Source: Magicicada septendecula (Eukaryota > Arthropoda > Insecta > Hemiptera > Cicadidae). Taken from it: 64,000 nucleotides of DNA. A program made the translations under genes and the position numbers. Below the pieces are notes generated by a model that saw only the letters and a program-made list of their open reading frames with translations, searched no databases and had not been told where the DNA came from. Positions 35,881 through 47,005 of this stretch are shown piece by piece (positions within the stretch are counted from its first letter, which is position 1; each line of letters starts with the position of its first letter). The stretch spans positions 121,061,927 through 121,125,926 of the forward strand of contig CM068367.1 of the NCBI GenBank assembly GCA_034769895.1, read 5' to 3'.

Positions 35881-37377
35881 TTAAATCTAGGACTGCCCAT
35901 ACTTTCGAAAATTGATGATAGTGATGGCTGATGGTGGTGTCTTTTTTGGCGATGATGATGATGATGCAGAATGAATAAACTTTAATATTTCGTTATATCT
36001 TCACACAGGGAAAAAAATGTTGCCAGATCTTCATTAATCTGTTTCCTTTCGTCCATTCAAGAAGCTATAGGCCTAACCATTCCAATTTCGGTTGCTCCAA
36101 CACCATTCATTATGACTTCTGTTTCGTACCAAGTTTAACAATATAAAAAAAAAACATACACACACGAAACATATACCATGCAAATTAATTTAAACAAACC
36201 CATAGTAGTCGTATTTCCAACGCAACGGCCTTGCCATTAGCTATGGTGCCTTTTCAATATAACGCGGAAACTTAACACCGTTGTTGAACCCCAAACCCTT
36301 ATGAGTACATTTTTTATTTGCCAGTAACTTGAAGAAACACAGTAACTAAACTACTAAAAAAAAAACTAGGTAGACAGACTGTGTCGATTTTAATAATTCA
36401 TTAATATCTCAGCTAACATCACGACTGTTTTTTTCCTACTACCGATACTCAGTATAGTTTGGCGATTTCGAAAACTCATCTTTGTACGTTATTTCTCGTA
36501 AGGTAAGACGTCAGGCCAGCTAAGATTTAGAAAAGACTTCCAAACTGTTCTGGGCTCGAAAGCATGACGACAAAAATAAATTCGACTAGTTTTAATCTCC
36601 ATGTAATCATGTCTGGTGAATAGAACGATTTTCTTCTTTTCGGTTTTTTTTTTTTTTTTTTTTTTATAAACGTTAAAAGTTGGAAACGTAAATAGAATAT
36701 CAAAACACTGCATGGTAGTTTACGTAGTATAGCTGATTGCCTGGAGCGGGAAAAAACTAGGGAAGTTTTAAGTTTCAACCAGAGAGTGTTGAGACGTTCC
36801 GCTGGGACGGGTTAGAACGCCTCGGTTTTCCCCCTTTTTTTGTGTTGCATCCACAGCCAGACAGCAAGTAGCCGTACACTGAACACATGTCGGTAACTTA
36901 TAACCCGAATGCTTGCTTTTAGCTTTTATGTTCTTTTTTTACAACAGCGCGTTTCTAGCGGAGACCATTCTTTTTACTCACCATAGTTGCAGCAGATAAG
37001 TACAAAACATTGTTGTTCATTATTCTTAACCTACCAAAAAATCATAAATAATACACACACATTTACGTTTTAATTTCTGCTAAGAGTTAAGAATTCTTTT
37101 TACTCTTTTCGTGAATCAGAATAGTGACGTCATTTTGAATGTGTTTACATTTAAAACTTCGTACATTTCATTATACTGTAAGTACAAATAAAAAGATTAT
37201 TAATACGAAACACGGCATATTTCATTTAACCCGTACTCCAACTATAATACACACATCAATTGAGCTATTAACAATACTAATGTGTGTACATATTTATTGA
37301 TATTGAAAATCACGTATAAACGATAAGGAGGAGAAAGATAACAGGAAAAAGAAGAGAGGAGGATCACACTCAAGTTG
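35881..37377. other. No gene recognised
   Basis: Contains a poly(T) run (36643-36665) and A-rich runs. No coding motif was found. Confidence 0.45.
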
Positions 37378-37436
37378 TAATGCGGCTGCGAAGTTGAGAG
37401 GGATTATTTTCCATATTTATTTCCATTTAATCCTGT
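37378..37436. repeat. 58-bp dispersed repeat, copy 1
   Basis: TGTAATGCGGCTGCGAAGTT through TTTCCATTTAATCC matches 46689-46746 with about three differences. Sequence on either side is unrelated. It is too short to classify. Confidence 0.7.
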
Positions 37437-37722
37437 TATGGAGAAGGAGGAGTAGGAGGGGAGGAGGAGGAGGAGGAATTCTCCAATGAGGATCGGTCGA
37501 CAGACTGAAGGAAGCAGTGTACACTACCTACGTAGCCTATACTGTAACATTACATTAGGAACAAATTAATATCGTACTTGATTTAATGAAGACTTTGGAT
37601 AAGAAGCTAAACAAGAAGAACAATATCTTCCAAGATGATCGTGAAGAGGAACGACTAACCATTTCAGACTGACTAGTAATACAACTGACCGTACCCAAAT
37701 TAATGATTTAGGCAAAGTGATG

Positions 37723-37735
37723 CAAAATACATTCA
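37723..37735. repeat. Target-site duplication, left copy (13 bp)
   Basis: CAAAATACATTCA here is repeated exactly at 41929-41941 and brackets the large PLE. Confidence 0.9.
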
Positions 37736-37777
37736 CAATCAGAATGATCAATATTGCACACCACTATATAAAAATTA

Positions 37778-37824
37778 TTCCGATTAGCGCTTTCAAGCTT
37801 CACAGCTCATCGTCAGATCAGGAA
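37778..37824 (-). ncRNA. Type I hammerhead ribozyme (inverted pseudo-LTR)
   Basis: The minus strand reads TTCCTGAT, CTGACGA, stem II around AGCT-GTGA-AGCT, GAAA, palindromic AGCGCT, A, ATCGGAA. It is identical in all paired parts to 41805-41851, and both cores are intact. Confidence 0.82.
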
Positions 37825-38115
37825 TAGACAGAAAATATGTATTACCCAACCCTTCACCCCTCTCCACCACCCTGCTCACCCACAACAAACTAAAAATGAA
37901 TGACCCTTCCCCACCCCCTAAACTCTGTCTCACCATCTGTACAGTTACATATTTTTCTAGTAAATTCCTTGTGTGTGTGTGTGTGTGTGTGTGTGTCCTT
38001 TTAAACTACCCTCTTCCTCTCCACACACGTGGGTCAGTCACACACCCTTATTTTAAAACAACCAACTAGTACTATGAAATATAATTCTTAATCTTATCTA
38101 TCTGCCCTCTCTCAT

Positions 38116-38389
38116 TTACTTCTTAATCATGTTATAAAATATTTCTTCATTATCAAATTTAATTTTAATATTAATTAATATGTCTAACCCTTTTTCTCTT
38201 TCTTTCAATATTTCTAACTCCTCTCTAAGCTTCCTTTCAACTGTGTTATTTACTACTTTTACAATTTCGTATTCTTCCAAGGGATTAACAAACTTGTGGT
38301 TGTCTTCTATGAAATGTCTTGCATATAACGAATTGGTTGTTCTATTACCTTCTCCACGTTTGTGGTCAGACAACCTGCATGCGAACCTG
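38116..38389 (-). pseudogene. Truncated GIY-YIG endonuclease C-terminus
   Basis: The frame matches residues ~317-405 of the plus-strand endonuclease half: F-A-C-R-L-S-D-H-K-R, then T-N-S-L-Y-A-R-H-F, ending in N-M-I-K-K. It lacks the GIY and YLG strands and the catalytic arginine region is only partly present, so it is non-functional. It differs from the full copy at a few residues (E for Q, V for E, I for N, E for K), so the inverted fragment came from a slightly different template or has aged separately. Confidence 0.88.
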
Positions 38390-38718
<329 letters not shown>

Positions 38719-39065
38719 TCTGTGGAGAGGAAGAGGGTAGTTTAAAAGGATGCACACACACACACACACACACACACACTGAAACACAAGGAATTTACTA
38801 GAAAAATATGTAACTGTACAGATGGTGAGACAGAGTTTAGGGGGTGGGGAAGGGTCATTAATTTTTAGTTTGTTGTGGGTGAGCAGGGTGGGGGAGAGGG
38901 GTGAAGGGTTGGGTATTACATATTTTCTGTCTATTCCTGATCTGACGATAAGCTGTGAAGCTTGAAAGCGCTAATCGGAATAATTTTTATATAGTGGTGT
39001 GCAATATTGATCATTCTGATTGTGATTTCAACCACTAAGACAAATTTCTTCATTAAACGTCTGTT
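38719..39065 (+). repeat. Partial pseudo-LTR, copy b, upstream of the coding region
   Basis: Matches 41577-41925 with a 27-bp (CA)n tract (38753-38779) and an intact hammerhead at 38934-38980. It runs to within a few bases of the coding frame, so it is the functional 5' terminal repeat; PLE promoters are expected here. Confidence 0.85.
38934..38980 (+). ncRNA. Type I hammerhead ribozyme (5' pseudo-LTR)
   Basis: TTCCTGAT, CTGACGA, stem II AAGCT-GTGA-AGCTT (five Watson-Crick pairs), GAAA, palindromic AGCGCT, A, ATCGGAA. Stem I pairs over seven base pairs with one bulged T. The first stem II pair is A-T here and G-T in the 3' copy, so pairing is kept while sequence varies. Confidence 0.85.
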
Positions 39066-39068
39066 AAG

Positions 39069-40238
39069 ATGTGCAATCGACTACAGGTAATGGACAACAA
39101 CACTGAGGTAATAAACGACAACAATAAGGTAAGTAAAGTTTTTAAATATCTTAAGTTAAAAGTTAAATTGAAGAGGGTTTTAAGTAAAATATGGTTTAAT
39201 AAACAATGTCTGGATAATAATGTCATCCCAAAGTACGCTCAAGTTAAAATTAAAAATAAGAACAGTGTAGCCAAAAAAGTAAAAGAACAAAGCGAGAAGT
39301 TGTGGATAAAACTGGAAATAAGGTCACTCTACGGCTTAATCAATAGATATAATAGGGAATTATATGACAGACACATAGAATTATTAAGAATATACTCGTA
39401 TGTAGAGTTAGAAGAAATATTATATAATTTTGGTTTGGGGTACATAGAAAAGAAATTGGAAAAGAAAAATAAAAAAATGGTAGATAAGTTAAATAAATTA
39501 ATAAGAAAGAACGAAGTAAAAAAGGAACACCTCTCTAAGAATAACTATGAAAAAAGAGTAATAAACCTTACAGAGGTAAATTTCAATACGGAAGAAAAAG
39601 AAATGTTAGCGAAAGGCTTAAAATACGCACCACCACCAGAATTAAATCAAGAAAAAACGATTATTGAATGCGAAAGCATAATACAAAAACTAGGAAATGA
39701 AAATGATAAAAAAAGAATAAGGTGGGAAGTAGGGAATGTAGTAGATAAAATATTTAAGAAAAGTTTGTATAATTCAAAGAATGAACAAAAAATCAAAGCA
39801 ACTGTAACTAAACTAAAGAATAAAATAAAGAAGAATGATATTATAGTTACGGACGCGGATAAAGGAAATACAATGGTACTAATGAGAAACGAAGAATACA
39901 TAAAGAAAACGGAAGAATTTATAAGGGAAGGACCATACGAGGAAATAAAGTATGATTATACAAGTAAGTACCAGTCAAGGATAAAACAAATGATGAAACA
40001 GATAACATTTATAGAAGAAAAAAAGAAAAAGTATTTATTGGAAAGTAATCCAACAGCACCAACTTTTAAAAGTCAGGTTAAGATACATAAAGAAGGAAAA
40101 CCAATTAGACCGATTGTTTCTTTTATTAATGCACCTATTTATAAATTATCAAAGGAAGTTAGCAGAGTACTGAAAGAGAAATATGAATTTGGGACAAAAT
40201 ACAACATAGAGAATAATATAAAATTGATAGAAAATTAG
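39069..40238 (+). CDS. PLE reverse transcriptase, N-terminal half (frameshifted)
   Basis: This 389-residue frame is the N-terminal part of the Penelope-type protein. After a basic leader, residues ~49-60 (LDNNVIPKYAQVKI) match the conserved N-terminal motif of PLE proteins. Residues ~165-185 carry the L-T-E-V-N-F...L-K-Y-A-P-P-P segment typical just before the RT. RT motif 1 is VTDADKGNTMVLM (~260-272) and motif 2 is PTAPTFKSQVKIHK...RPIVSFI (~330-355). The enzyme copies element RNA at a nicked target, using the downstream endonuclease domain. The frame ends at a TAG caused by loss of one A in an A run near 40230-40235; the continuing frame is open from 40217. An ATG at 39069 directly follows the pseudo-LTR. 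Function is known for the family; the break is seen here. Confidence 0.9.
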   Translation: MCNRLQVMDNNTEVINDNNKVSKVFKYLKLKVKLKRVLSKIWFNKQCLDNNVIPKYAQVKIKNKNSVAKKVKEQSEKLWIKLEIRSLYGLINRYNRELYDRHIELLRIYSYVELEEILYNFGLGYIEKKLEKKNKKMVDKLNKLIRKNEVKKEHLSKNNYEKRVINLTEVNFNTEEKEMLAKGLKYAPPPELNQEKTIIECESIIQKLGNENDKKRIRWEVGNVVDKIFKKSLYNSKNEQKIKATVTKLKNKIKKNDIIVTDADKGNTMVLMRNEEYIKKTEEFIREGPYEEIKYDYTSKYQSRIKQMMKQITFIEEKKKKYLLESNPTAPTFKSQVKIHKEGKPIRPIVSFINAPIYKLSKEVSRVLKEKYEFGTKYNIENNIKLIEN

Positions 40239-40267
40239 AAAATATTAGCATTAATGTAAATACAAAA

Positions 40268-41485
40268 TTGATATCACTGGATGTTAAGGACATGTTTACT
40301 AATATCACAGTAAATAAAGTTATTAAGTTAATAAACGATAATAATATGGGAGAATACAGGTATAAAAAGCAGTTGATGAAAGTAATTAAAGAATGTGTAA
40401 ATCAGAACTATTTTAGGTTTAATAACAAGTTTTATATACAGAAAAAAGGTTTACCTATGGGGTCTTCATTATCCCCTATTCTTGCTGAAATATACATGAA
40501 TGATTTTGAAAAACAATTAATAACTTCCACTAAGTATAAAGACAATATAAAATTATGGTCTAGATACGTTGATGATGTATTAGTAGTTTGGGAAGGAAGC
40601 ATAGAAGAAGTGCATGAGTTTATAAAGGAGGTAAATAATAAGGATAAAAACTTACAATTTAAGGAAGAGATAGGAGGTAAGCAAATAAATTACTTAGATT
40701 TAAACATAGGAATTAAAGATAATGAGAAACTACAGTTTGGGATATTTAGGAAAGAGTCGTATTCTGATATAATTATACCAAGAGAGTCGTACCACCCATA
40801 CAGATATAAAATGGCGGCAATCAATTCCTTTTGTTACAGAGCTCAGAAGTGTTTAAAAGAGACCGAATCAAAAGATAGGGAGTTAAAAACGATAAAGGGA
40901 ATTGTAAGGAATAATAATTATAGCACCAACATAGTGGATAAAGTTATGAAAAGGGTCAACATACAAAAAGCTAAAATAGAACCAGAACAAAAGAATTATG
41001 CAGGGTCATTGACATACATAGGTTCACATACTAGAAAAATTATAAAATGTTTTAATAAATATGGAGTAGATATAGCTATTAAAAAATGTGAAACGGTATT
41101 TGATAAGATAAGGAATAAGAATATAGAAAAAATTCCAGTATTACAGAAAAGCGGAATTTATAAATTAAAATGTAAAGACTGCAACAAAGTGTACCTAGGG
41201 GAGACAGGACGAAAATTCGCATGCAGGTTGTCTGACCACAAACGTGGAGAAGGTAATAGAACAACCAATTCGTTATATGCAAGACATTTCATAGAAGACA
41301 ACCACAAGTTTGTTAATCCCTTGCAAGAATACGAAATTGTAAAAGTAGAAAATAACACAGTTGAAAGGAAGCTTAGAGAGGAGTTAGAAATATTGAAAGA
41401 AAGAGAAAAAGGGTTAGACAATTTAATTAATATTAAAATTAAATTTGATAATAAAGAAATATTTTATAACATGATTAAGAAGTAA
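40268..41485 (+). CDS. PLE RT catalytic half plus GIY-YIG endonuclease
   Basis: This is the second half of the same protein, in the frame open from 40217 to the stop at 41485; the listed start is a TTG, not a true start. RT motif 3 SLDVKDMFTNI (residues 3-13) holds the first catalytic Asp. Motif 4 is KGLPMGSSLSPILAEIYM (60-77), and motif 5 is SRYVDDVLVVW with the catalytic Asp pair at 102-103. Next come NYLDLNIGI (~141) and the linker that the 13.1-kb mini-element retains. The C-terminal endonuclease has GIY at 296-298, the CxxC pair 302/305 found in PLE enzymes, YLG at 309-311 in place of YIG, GRKFACRLSDH with Arg320, and the N-terminal side of the helix with Glu354. Rejoined to the first half, the length (~800 aa) is normal for the family. 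All catalytic positions look intact. Confidence 0.93.
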   Translation: MISLDVKDMFTNITVNKVIKLINDNNMGEYRYKKQLMKVIKECVNQNYFRFNNKFYIQKKGLPMGSSLSPILAEIYMNDFEKQLITSTKYKDNIKLWSRYVDDVLVVWEGSIEEVHEFIKEVNNKDKNLQFKEEIGGKQINYLDLNIGIKDNEKLQFGIFRKESYSDIIIPRESYHPYRYKMAAINSFCYRAQKCLKETESKDRELKTIKGIVRNNNYSTNIVDKVMKRVNIQKAKIEPEQKNYAGSLTYIGSHTRKIIKCFNKYGVDIAIKKCETVFDKIRNKNIEKIPVLQKSGIYKLKCKDCNKVYLGETGRKFACRLSDHKRGEGNRTTNSLYARHFIEDNHKFVNPLQEYEIVKVENNTVERKLREELEILKEREKGLDNLINIKIKFDNKEIFYNMIKK

Positions 41486-41606
41486 ATGAGAGAGGGCAGA
41501 TAGATAAGATTAAGAATTATATTTCATAGTACTAATTGGTTGTTTTAAAATAAGGGTGTGTGACTGACCCACGTGTGTGGAGAGGAAGAGGGTAGTTTAA
41601 AAGGAT

Positions 41607-41660
<54 letters not shown>

Positions 41661-41928
41661 GGAATTTACTAGAAAAATATGTAACTGTACAGATGGTGAG
41701 ACAGAGTTTAGGGGGTGGGGAAGGGTCATTAATTTTTAGTTTGTTGTGGGTGAGCAGGGTGGTGGAGAGGGGTGAAGGGTTGGGTATTACATATTTTCTG
41801 TCTATTCCTGATCTGACGATGAGCTGTGAAGCTTGAAAGCGCTAATCGGAATAATTTTTATATAGTGGTGTGCAATATTGATCATTCTGATTGTGATTTC
41901 AACCACTAACACAAATTTCTTCATTAAA
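41486..41928 (+). repeat. 3' UTR and 3' pseudo-LTR of the PLE
   Basis: Contains the (CA)n tract (41608-41659, 52 bp) and the hammerhead at 41805-41851, and ends TTTCTTCATTAAA directly before the target duplication. The same sequence occurs, whole or in part, three more times at the left side of the element. Confidence 0.9.
41805..41851 (+). ncRNA. Type I hammerhead ribozyme (3' pseudo-LTR)
   Basis: TTCCTGAT (stem I), CTGACGA (core 1), TGAGCT-GTGA-AGCTT (stem II), GAAA (core 2), AGCGCT (palindromic stem III), A (cleavage nucleotide), ATCGGAA (stem I partner). All invariant hammerhead positions that can be read are present. Such ribozymes are known in Penelope pseudo-LTRs, where they probably process the tandem transcript. 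Confidence 0.87.
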
Positions 41929-41941
41929 CAAAATACATTCA
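41929..41941. repeat. Target-site duplication, right copy (13 bp)
   Basis: CAAAATACATTCA, identical to 37723-37735. Confidence 0.9.
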
Positions 41942-44240
41942 ACCCCGATTATGACATGAACTTTCAATAATGACAAAAAACCTTATTGTAGATACATGAA
42001 CCATACAACTAATTGTAACAGATAGAGATCATAAGATTGTCCAGAAAACAACAAATAATAACTTGTTCACAGTAACATTTTATAACAAGAGGGAAGGTCT
42101 TTTAATGACAATAAAATGAAAAAACCCATAAAAACCAATATGAATAAATATAAAAACAAAACCATTCTAAAATGATACTGAAGTACAATACAGTTAATAA
42201 ATAAACTAATGTACAGTAATTTTAAGAAAATACTATATGTAAGATTACATGATAAAAGTGGAAATAATACTTACATGAGAAGGTAACAAATAATTAATCA
42301 AACAGTCAAAACTAGATAGATTAATTATTTATAAGTGTGACAAATAAAATCCAAACAGTGCAATACTAACCAGTGATAAAATAATAAACAAGTGTTTTTT
42401 GAACAAGTATCACCAGTCAAGTGCTAATATTATATACCAAGATAACAATTGGGAGAATATTTGTTTATATTCCCAATTCCTTAAACCTTTAGGAATATGA
42501 CTATGTTAAAGGGGAAAGGGATACCAGTAATTATGGTGTTAAACAGTGATCAATTGATTGGCAAAGCAAAGTAGACTAAAAAAGATGTTATTTCTAAGTG
42601 TTAAACAATTGTATAGATTAAGTAAAAAGCAGTTTATTTGTTCAAATGTTCAGTAGAATCATAGCCATGTGGGCATGAGCTTAAACTAATAGGATAGTAT
42701 ATCTTTTTGTTTTGTTAAGATAGTGTTATATGTTAAACAGTTTTTATGGTTTGTTAAAAGTTAATTTAACTGTTAAAGGTTTACTAAGATATCAGTCATG
42801 GAAAATGACAATAAGGTAAAATGTTTATAAACATGGTGATGAAGATAACACCAGTACATAGGCCAGGTAAAACCAACTTTTGTAAATTTTAGATAATAAT
42901 GTTAGGGATTTTGTAAAACAAATGTGGAAGGATAAATAGATTTATAGTTAATAGTGTACACAACGAATCTAGAAACAAAATAATCCATCTTATGTTATTT
43001 AAGAAAAATTCAAATAACAAAATTGTAACATCTGTAGTTCTTAAGTAAAAGTAGGCATGTTTAGTGTCTATATGTCACAAATGTAAAGATCAAAATAATG
43101 CTGCTAATAGTTTTAAATTCCCAATCAGTACAGAAAAGTTATACTAATTTAAAGGTTTTGAACAAATTTAGATTTTGAAATAATGAAAGTATATGACAAT
43201 GTATATCCGAATCAACCAACCAGATTCCAAGTTTACCCTTAGCAACCAGAAATTTCGGATAAATAAAATGAGACTTCTTTAACAACGATCATAGCGTACA
43301 GACGCGTTTGTAAAACGTCTAACATAATTAAAAATAAACTGCGAAAACACGTTCCAGACATATTAATACAGATAGGTATACATAACACGAACTATTCCAA
43401 CTAAGTGAGGAACATCCAATATTTGAAATAGAAGAATCAAGAACCAGGGAGAAGGACTGAAGCAGACGTGGGCCCTATCTTCGACCAAGAACCATACAAA
43501 GAAGAGGATTTGGTGACTTTGACATTTTATTATATTATGTATCAGCACCAACTTTTGTATACACGACTTTTTAAGAATTAATCAACTAAAACTACAGACA
43601 CCATATCACACCAACACTAAGAACACTCACTAATAACACGATTTGAGATTGACACCTTTTCAAACACCACAAGAACCTTTGATTTTGATAATAATTATTA
43701 AACACCTAAACTGGACATAACCTATAATAACTAGTAATCACGATCCGACTGCCTGTGTGCACATTACACTCTAAACTTTGTAATATCCTTGAACTGTAAA
43801 ACTTGTATTTTGATTTATAGAATAATATTTTGTTTAAATGTAATCCCCGAACCAGATACGCCTTGAGATACTTTATTTTTATTAGAACAATAACCAACGC
43901 ATTCTTTTGGTCTATCTAAATACGGAATAATATCTGCTACTACTGTACCAACTGGTAAAAAGAAGACGTATAATTTGCGCCACAATTGTGATTATCATAA
44001 TCAGATTTAAGAAACAATTAACCAGTGCTTTACTGAATAAATGATTTCTATAAGGATATATGTTTGATGTTATATTTGCGTCGTTATTATTGCTGTTCCA
44101 TTTAGAAAATAAGTTCACAGAGTACAGCGGACACCACGACGGTTGGCAACGGTGAGTGACGTCACGGAAACGGTACGTATAGTGGGAGCGAGCGGCAGAT
44201 TACAAAACCATTCGCCGTTCAACATAACGTATTAATAATT
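41942..44240. other. No gene recognised
   Basis: Very AT-rich. It holds an imperfect 12-bp hairpin (42447-42478, AATTGGGAGAATAT against ATATTCCCAATT). The last ~100 bases (CGACGGTTGGCAACGG...CGGCAG) are GC-richer and could be the end of an LTR leading into the motif array that follows; this is unproven. Confidence 0.4.
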
Positions 44241-44561
44241 ACAAATTGACGACTCCAGTGCGAGGCGAAATAAGTCGCTACATTTATATATTTGTTACAG
44301 ATCGACGAACCCTTCAGTGGGGCAGAAAGTAAAAGAGACACATTATTTATTTGTTACAAATCGACGCTTCCAACGGGCGGCGTATGTAATTTAAGTGCAC
44401 ACAACATAACATTTAAATAACACAAGTAACACCAAAGTACGTGTTACAAATTGGCGCATAACAACGTGGAGCTTGGTCAAACCCCGAAACCTACAATAAA
44501 TTTTATTGATCAACGCTATAAAATAAATTCGTTATAAATTGACGAATCCAACGTGAGGCTT
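44241..44561 (+). repeat. Five degenerate copies of a primer-binding-site-like motif
   Basis: A motif of the form GTTACAAATTGACGA-TCCAACGTG-GGC recurs at 44241, 44294, 44353, 44442 and 44531, spaced 55-90 bp apart. The fourth copy reads TTGGCGCATAACAACGTGGAG, close to the TTGGCGCCCAACGTGGGGC-type primer-binding sites of some LTR retrotransposons. The copies differ from each other at several positions. It could be a repeated leader region of a dead LTR element or a young minisatellite seeded by such a leader. Confidence 0.5.
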
Positions 44562-45935
44562 AAAGAAATAAGACGTAACGTAAATACGCGTTGTAATATG
44601 AAGCAGTAAATTTAATGGCGGTAGAGGATTCTAGGAAATAGATATTAAAAACTATTAGTAGCCTACCTCAAACTCATATGAGGACGAAAAGACAAAAAAA
44701 GAGTTATCTCAAAAAAAGAATTTTCCAACGTTATTTCACAATCCGTTTTCAGCTGAATAACAAACCTAAACAGAGTAGGTAAATATTTTACCTCAATCAC
44801 TTCTCCGTCTTCTGATTATTCTAACGACAATATTCACTTTCTTCGTGTTAAAATTTCTGTTTTAGATAACCTAGAGTGACGGGAAAAACCAAACACATAC
44901 GAAAGCCTGTAGGTAAAAACCACATGACGCCTGTGGAAAAATCACACAGAAATTTAACAATCTGTTAATCGTGAAACTTGTAAAAGATTTCAATTAATTA
45001 TTATAATAAATCTGTGTAATCGAGAAGTGCTTTTATATAATATTTAATTAATTATGATAAAGTTTTCTGAATACACGCGACTTTCTCTTTTTTTGACTCT
45101 CTGTACCCAGCGGTATTCTCCTCAGCGGGATCGCGCTTTCCATCAGTCGTAAAGAGACGACAAAATTTAGAAACGAAGAAAAAAATAAGAAACACAGCAA
45201 TCATTCTAAAGTTTATTTCATTAAAACTGTTCCGCTGTTCTGTATTTAGACCCCTTTCCTTCCTGTCAAGATTTAATTGCATTCAAAAGAATTCCTTCTT
45301 TTTTCGCTTTCTTATCTTCCTGTTATCGTCCGACTACTGGGTACTGTATCCTGAATGGTCTTTCCCTTCTGCACGTCCTCATCCTCCCTCATTCGTCCCC
45401 AGCAATTTAACATTCTTTATTTATTGTTTTCCCCGCATTCTTTTTCATTAAATCCAGTGCAGTGCAGTACTGTGCTTAATTAAAACGCGAGTCTCATTAT
45501 TGCGTATATAAATAACCGCCTTTCACAGCCCCGCTGAATTGGAAACGTTTCATGATTTTATAGAACACAAAACAATTAACTAATACAGTCACTAGTATGC
45601 TCCCTGAGCTGCCGAAGTCGCTCACTATTTTCGACAAAGAACATTCATTATTGGATAAATTTTTATATTAGATAATTTTCCAATTTTAAGGCAAATTACG
45701 AAAACCCCGATTATCCTACTACTTTTGTTTAGTACAGTATCAATTGCAGAGCAATCATACAATAAACACTAAAAATTCCAAACAATCAGATTTGTGTTGA
45801 AATTCCCTTTAGTCCGACACCGGCTGGCTGGATAAAATTTTTTGTTTTAATTATTGATTCCATTTTTGAACGCGTGGTCAAAAAGTCTGAAATTTCCGGA
45901 ACTACACAATATACTAGGATTACAGTTAAAATTCT
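44562..45935. other. No gene recognised
   Basis: AT-rich DNA with no motif that I recognise. Confidence 0.45.
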
Positions 45936-46430
45936 TTTTAATCTGATATCCCACATGGAAATTGCGCTGTTATCAAACTTTGCCCTACTTTCGGGCCCTG
46001 GCGTTCGAAAATTTTGAAATAATAAAATTCAACACTAAATATTAAAATACAGATTTTAGATAAAAACCCTTTTAATTTGACAAGCCACGTGAATTTTTAT
46101 GATGTTATCAAAATTTTCACCCACTTTTTGACCCTCGATGTCAAAAATTTTTAAATTCATATTTTCGTTAAATTTTGCTTTAATTTGATACCCTGCATGG
46201 ACTTTTGCGACTTGTTCAAAATTTATCCCCTCACATTTTTGCCTCCTACCCGCCTCTTTTTTGGGAGATTCGTGTAAGAAACAATATGGTTCTGTAGGGT
46301 AAAAGTATGGACACGCGTGCCAAGGTTTACGAAAATCGGTTGATGCCCAAACAGGCAAACAGACGGACAGACAAATGCCAAACGATCGAGTTAAACCGAG
46401 AACTCGCTCCGCTTATTCTATTAAGATTCT
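45936..46430. repeat. Three diverged tandem repeats with a transposon-like tail
   Basis: Three ~105-135 bp units begin TTTTAAT(C/T)TGA at about 45936, 46071 and 46178. Each continues with a C-A-T/C-G-TG-A segment, then TTGTTATCAAA or similar, then a CCC-rich stretch. The block ends at about 46330-46375 with ACGAAAATCGGTTGATGCCC and a run of CAAACAGACGGACAGACAAA, a phrase that often closes interspersed repeats in arthropods and molluscs. Family unknown. Confidence 0.45.
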
Positions 46431-46688
46431 TTTCGGTGTTACGTACATAATTGTTTCGGTTACAGCTATGTTGTGTGTCAACAGGTGCAAGACGACGAAT
46501 GGGTCTAACTTTTAGGTAAAAAAGAGAAGAGACGTTTAGAGATTTTTGAAAAATTTCGCAGTATGCGAATGAACAGCATTGCATGCAAGAGATAGGATGA
46601 ACAATCTTGAAGTTTGTTTTTAAGAGATTACATTTAATAAATAAAGACTGTGGGAGTCTTAATTAATCCTAAAGCCTTGTCTACACTT
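46431..46688. other. No feature recognised
   Basis: No coding motif or repeat was recognised here. Confidence 0.45.
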
Positions 46689-46746
46689 TGTAATGCGGCA
46701 GCGAAGTTGAGAGAGATTATTTTCCATATTTATTTCCATTTAATCC
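46689..46746. repeat. 58-bp dispersed repeat, copy 2
   Basis: Near-identical to 37378-37436, same orientation (GCGGCAGCGAAGTTGAGAG ... TTTCCATTTAATCC). Flanks differ. Confidence 0.7.
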
Positions 46747-47005
46747 GGTCCTGTGGTGTTTCTCCTATGTCTGCCAGTTTTTCTTTTACTTTTGTTTCGC
46801 TTTTCAGCTGCTTTTGTTACTCCATGCTGCCACAATTTCCTAGAACTGTTTCTCTTCTTTAACGGTCTCGCTTCATATACTCCTCGATACTCATATACTC
46901 CTTCATATACTCATTTCCTTACTTATGACCGAACCTTACTTACTTCCTTATTCTCTTAATATGGCCGAACCATCTCAGTTGGTTTTCTCCTACTGTGCAA
47001 TGTCT

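Larger units (their letters stand above)
37736..38389 (-). repeat. Inverted 3' fragment of the PLE (left terminus)
   Basis: This is the inverse complement of about 41290-41895: pseudo-LTR with hammerhead, GT tract (37971-37996), 3' UTR and the last ~90 codons of the endonuclease frame. The turn-around point is near 38389, where the endonuclease sequence (F-A-C-R-L on the minus strand) abuts plus-strand 3' UTR. Confidence 0.88.
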
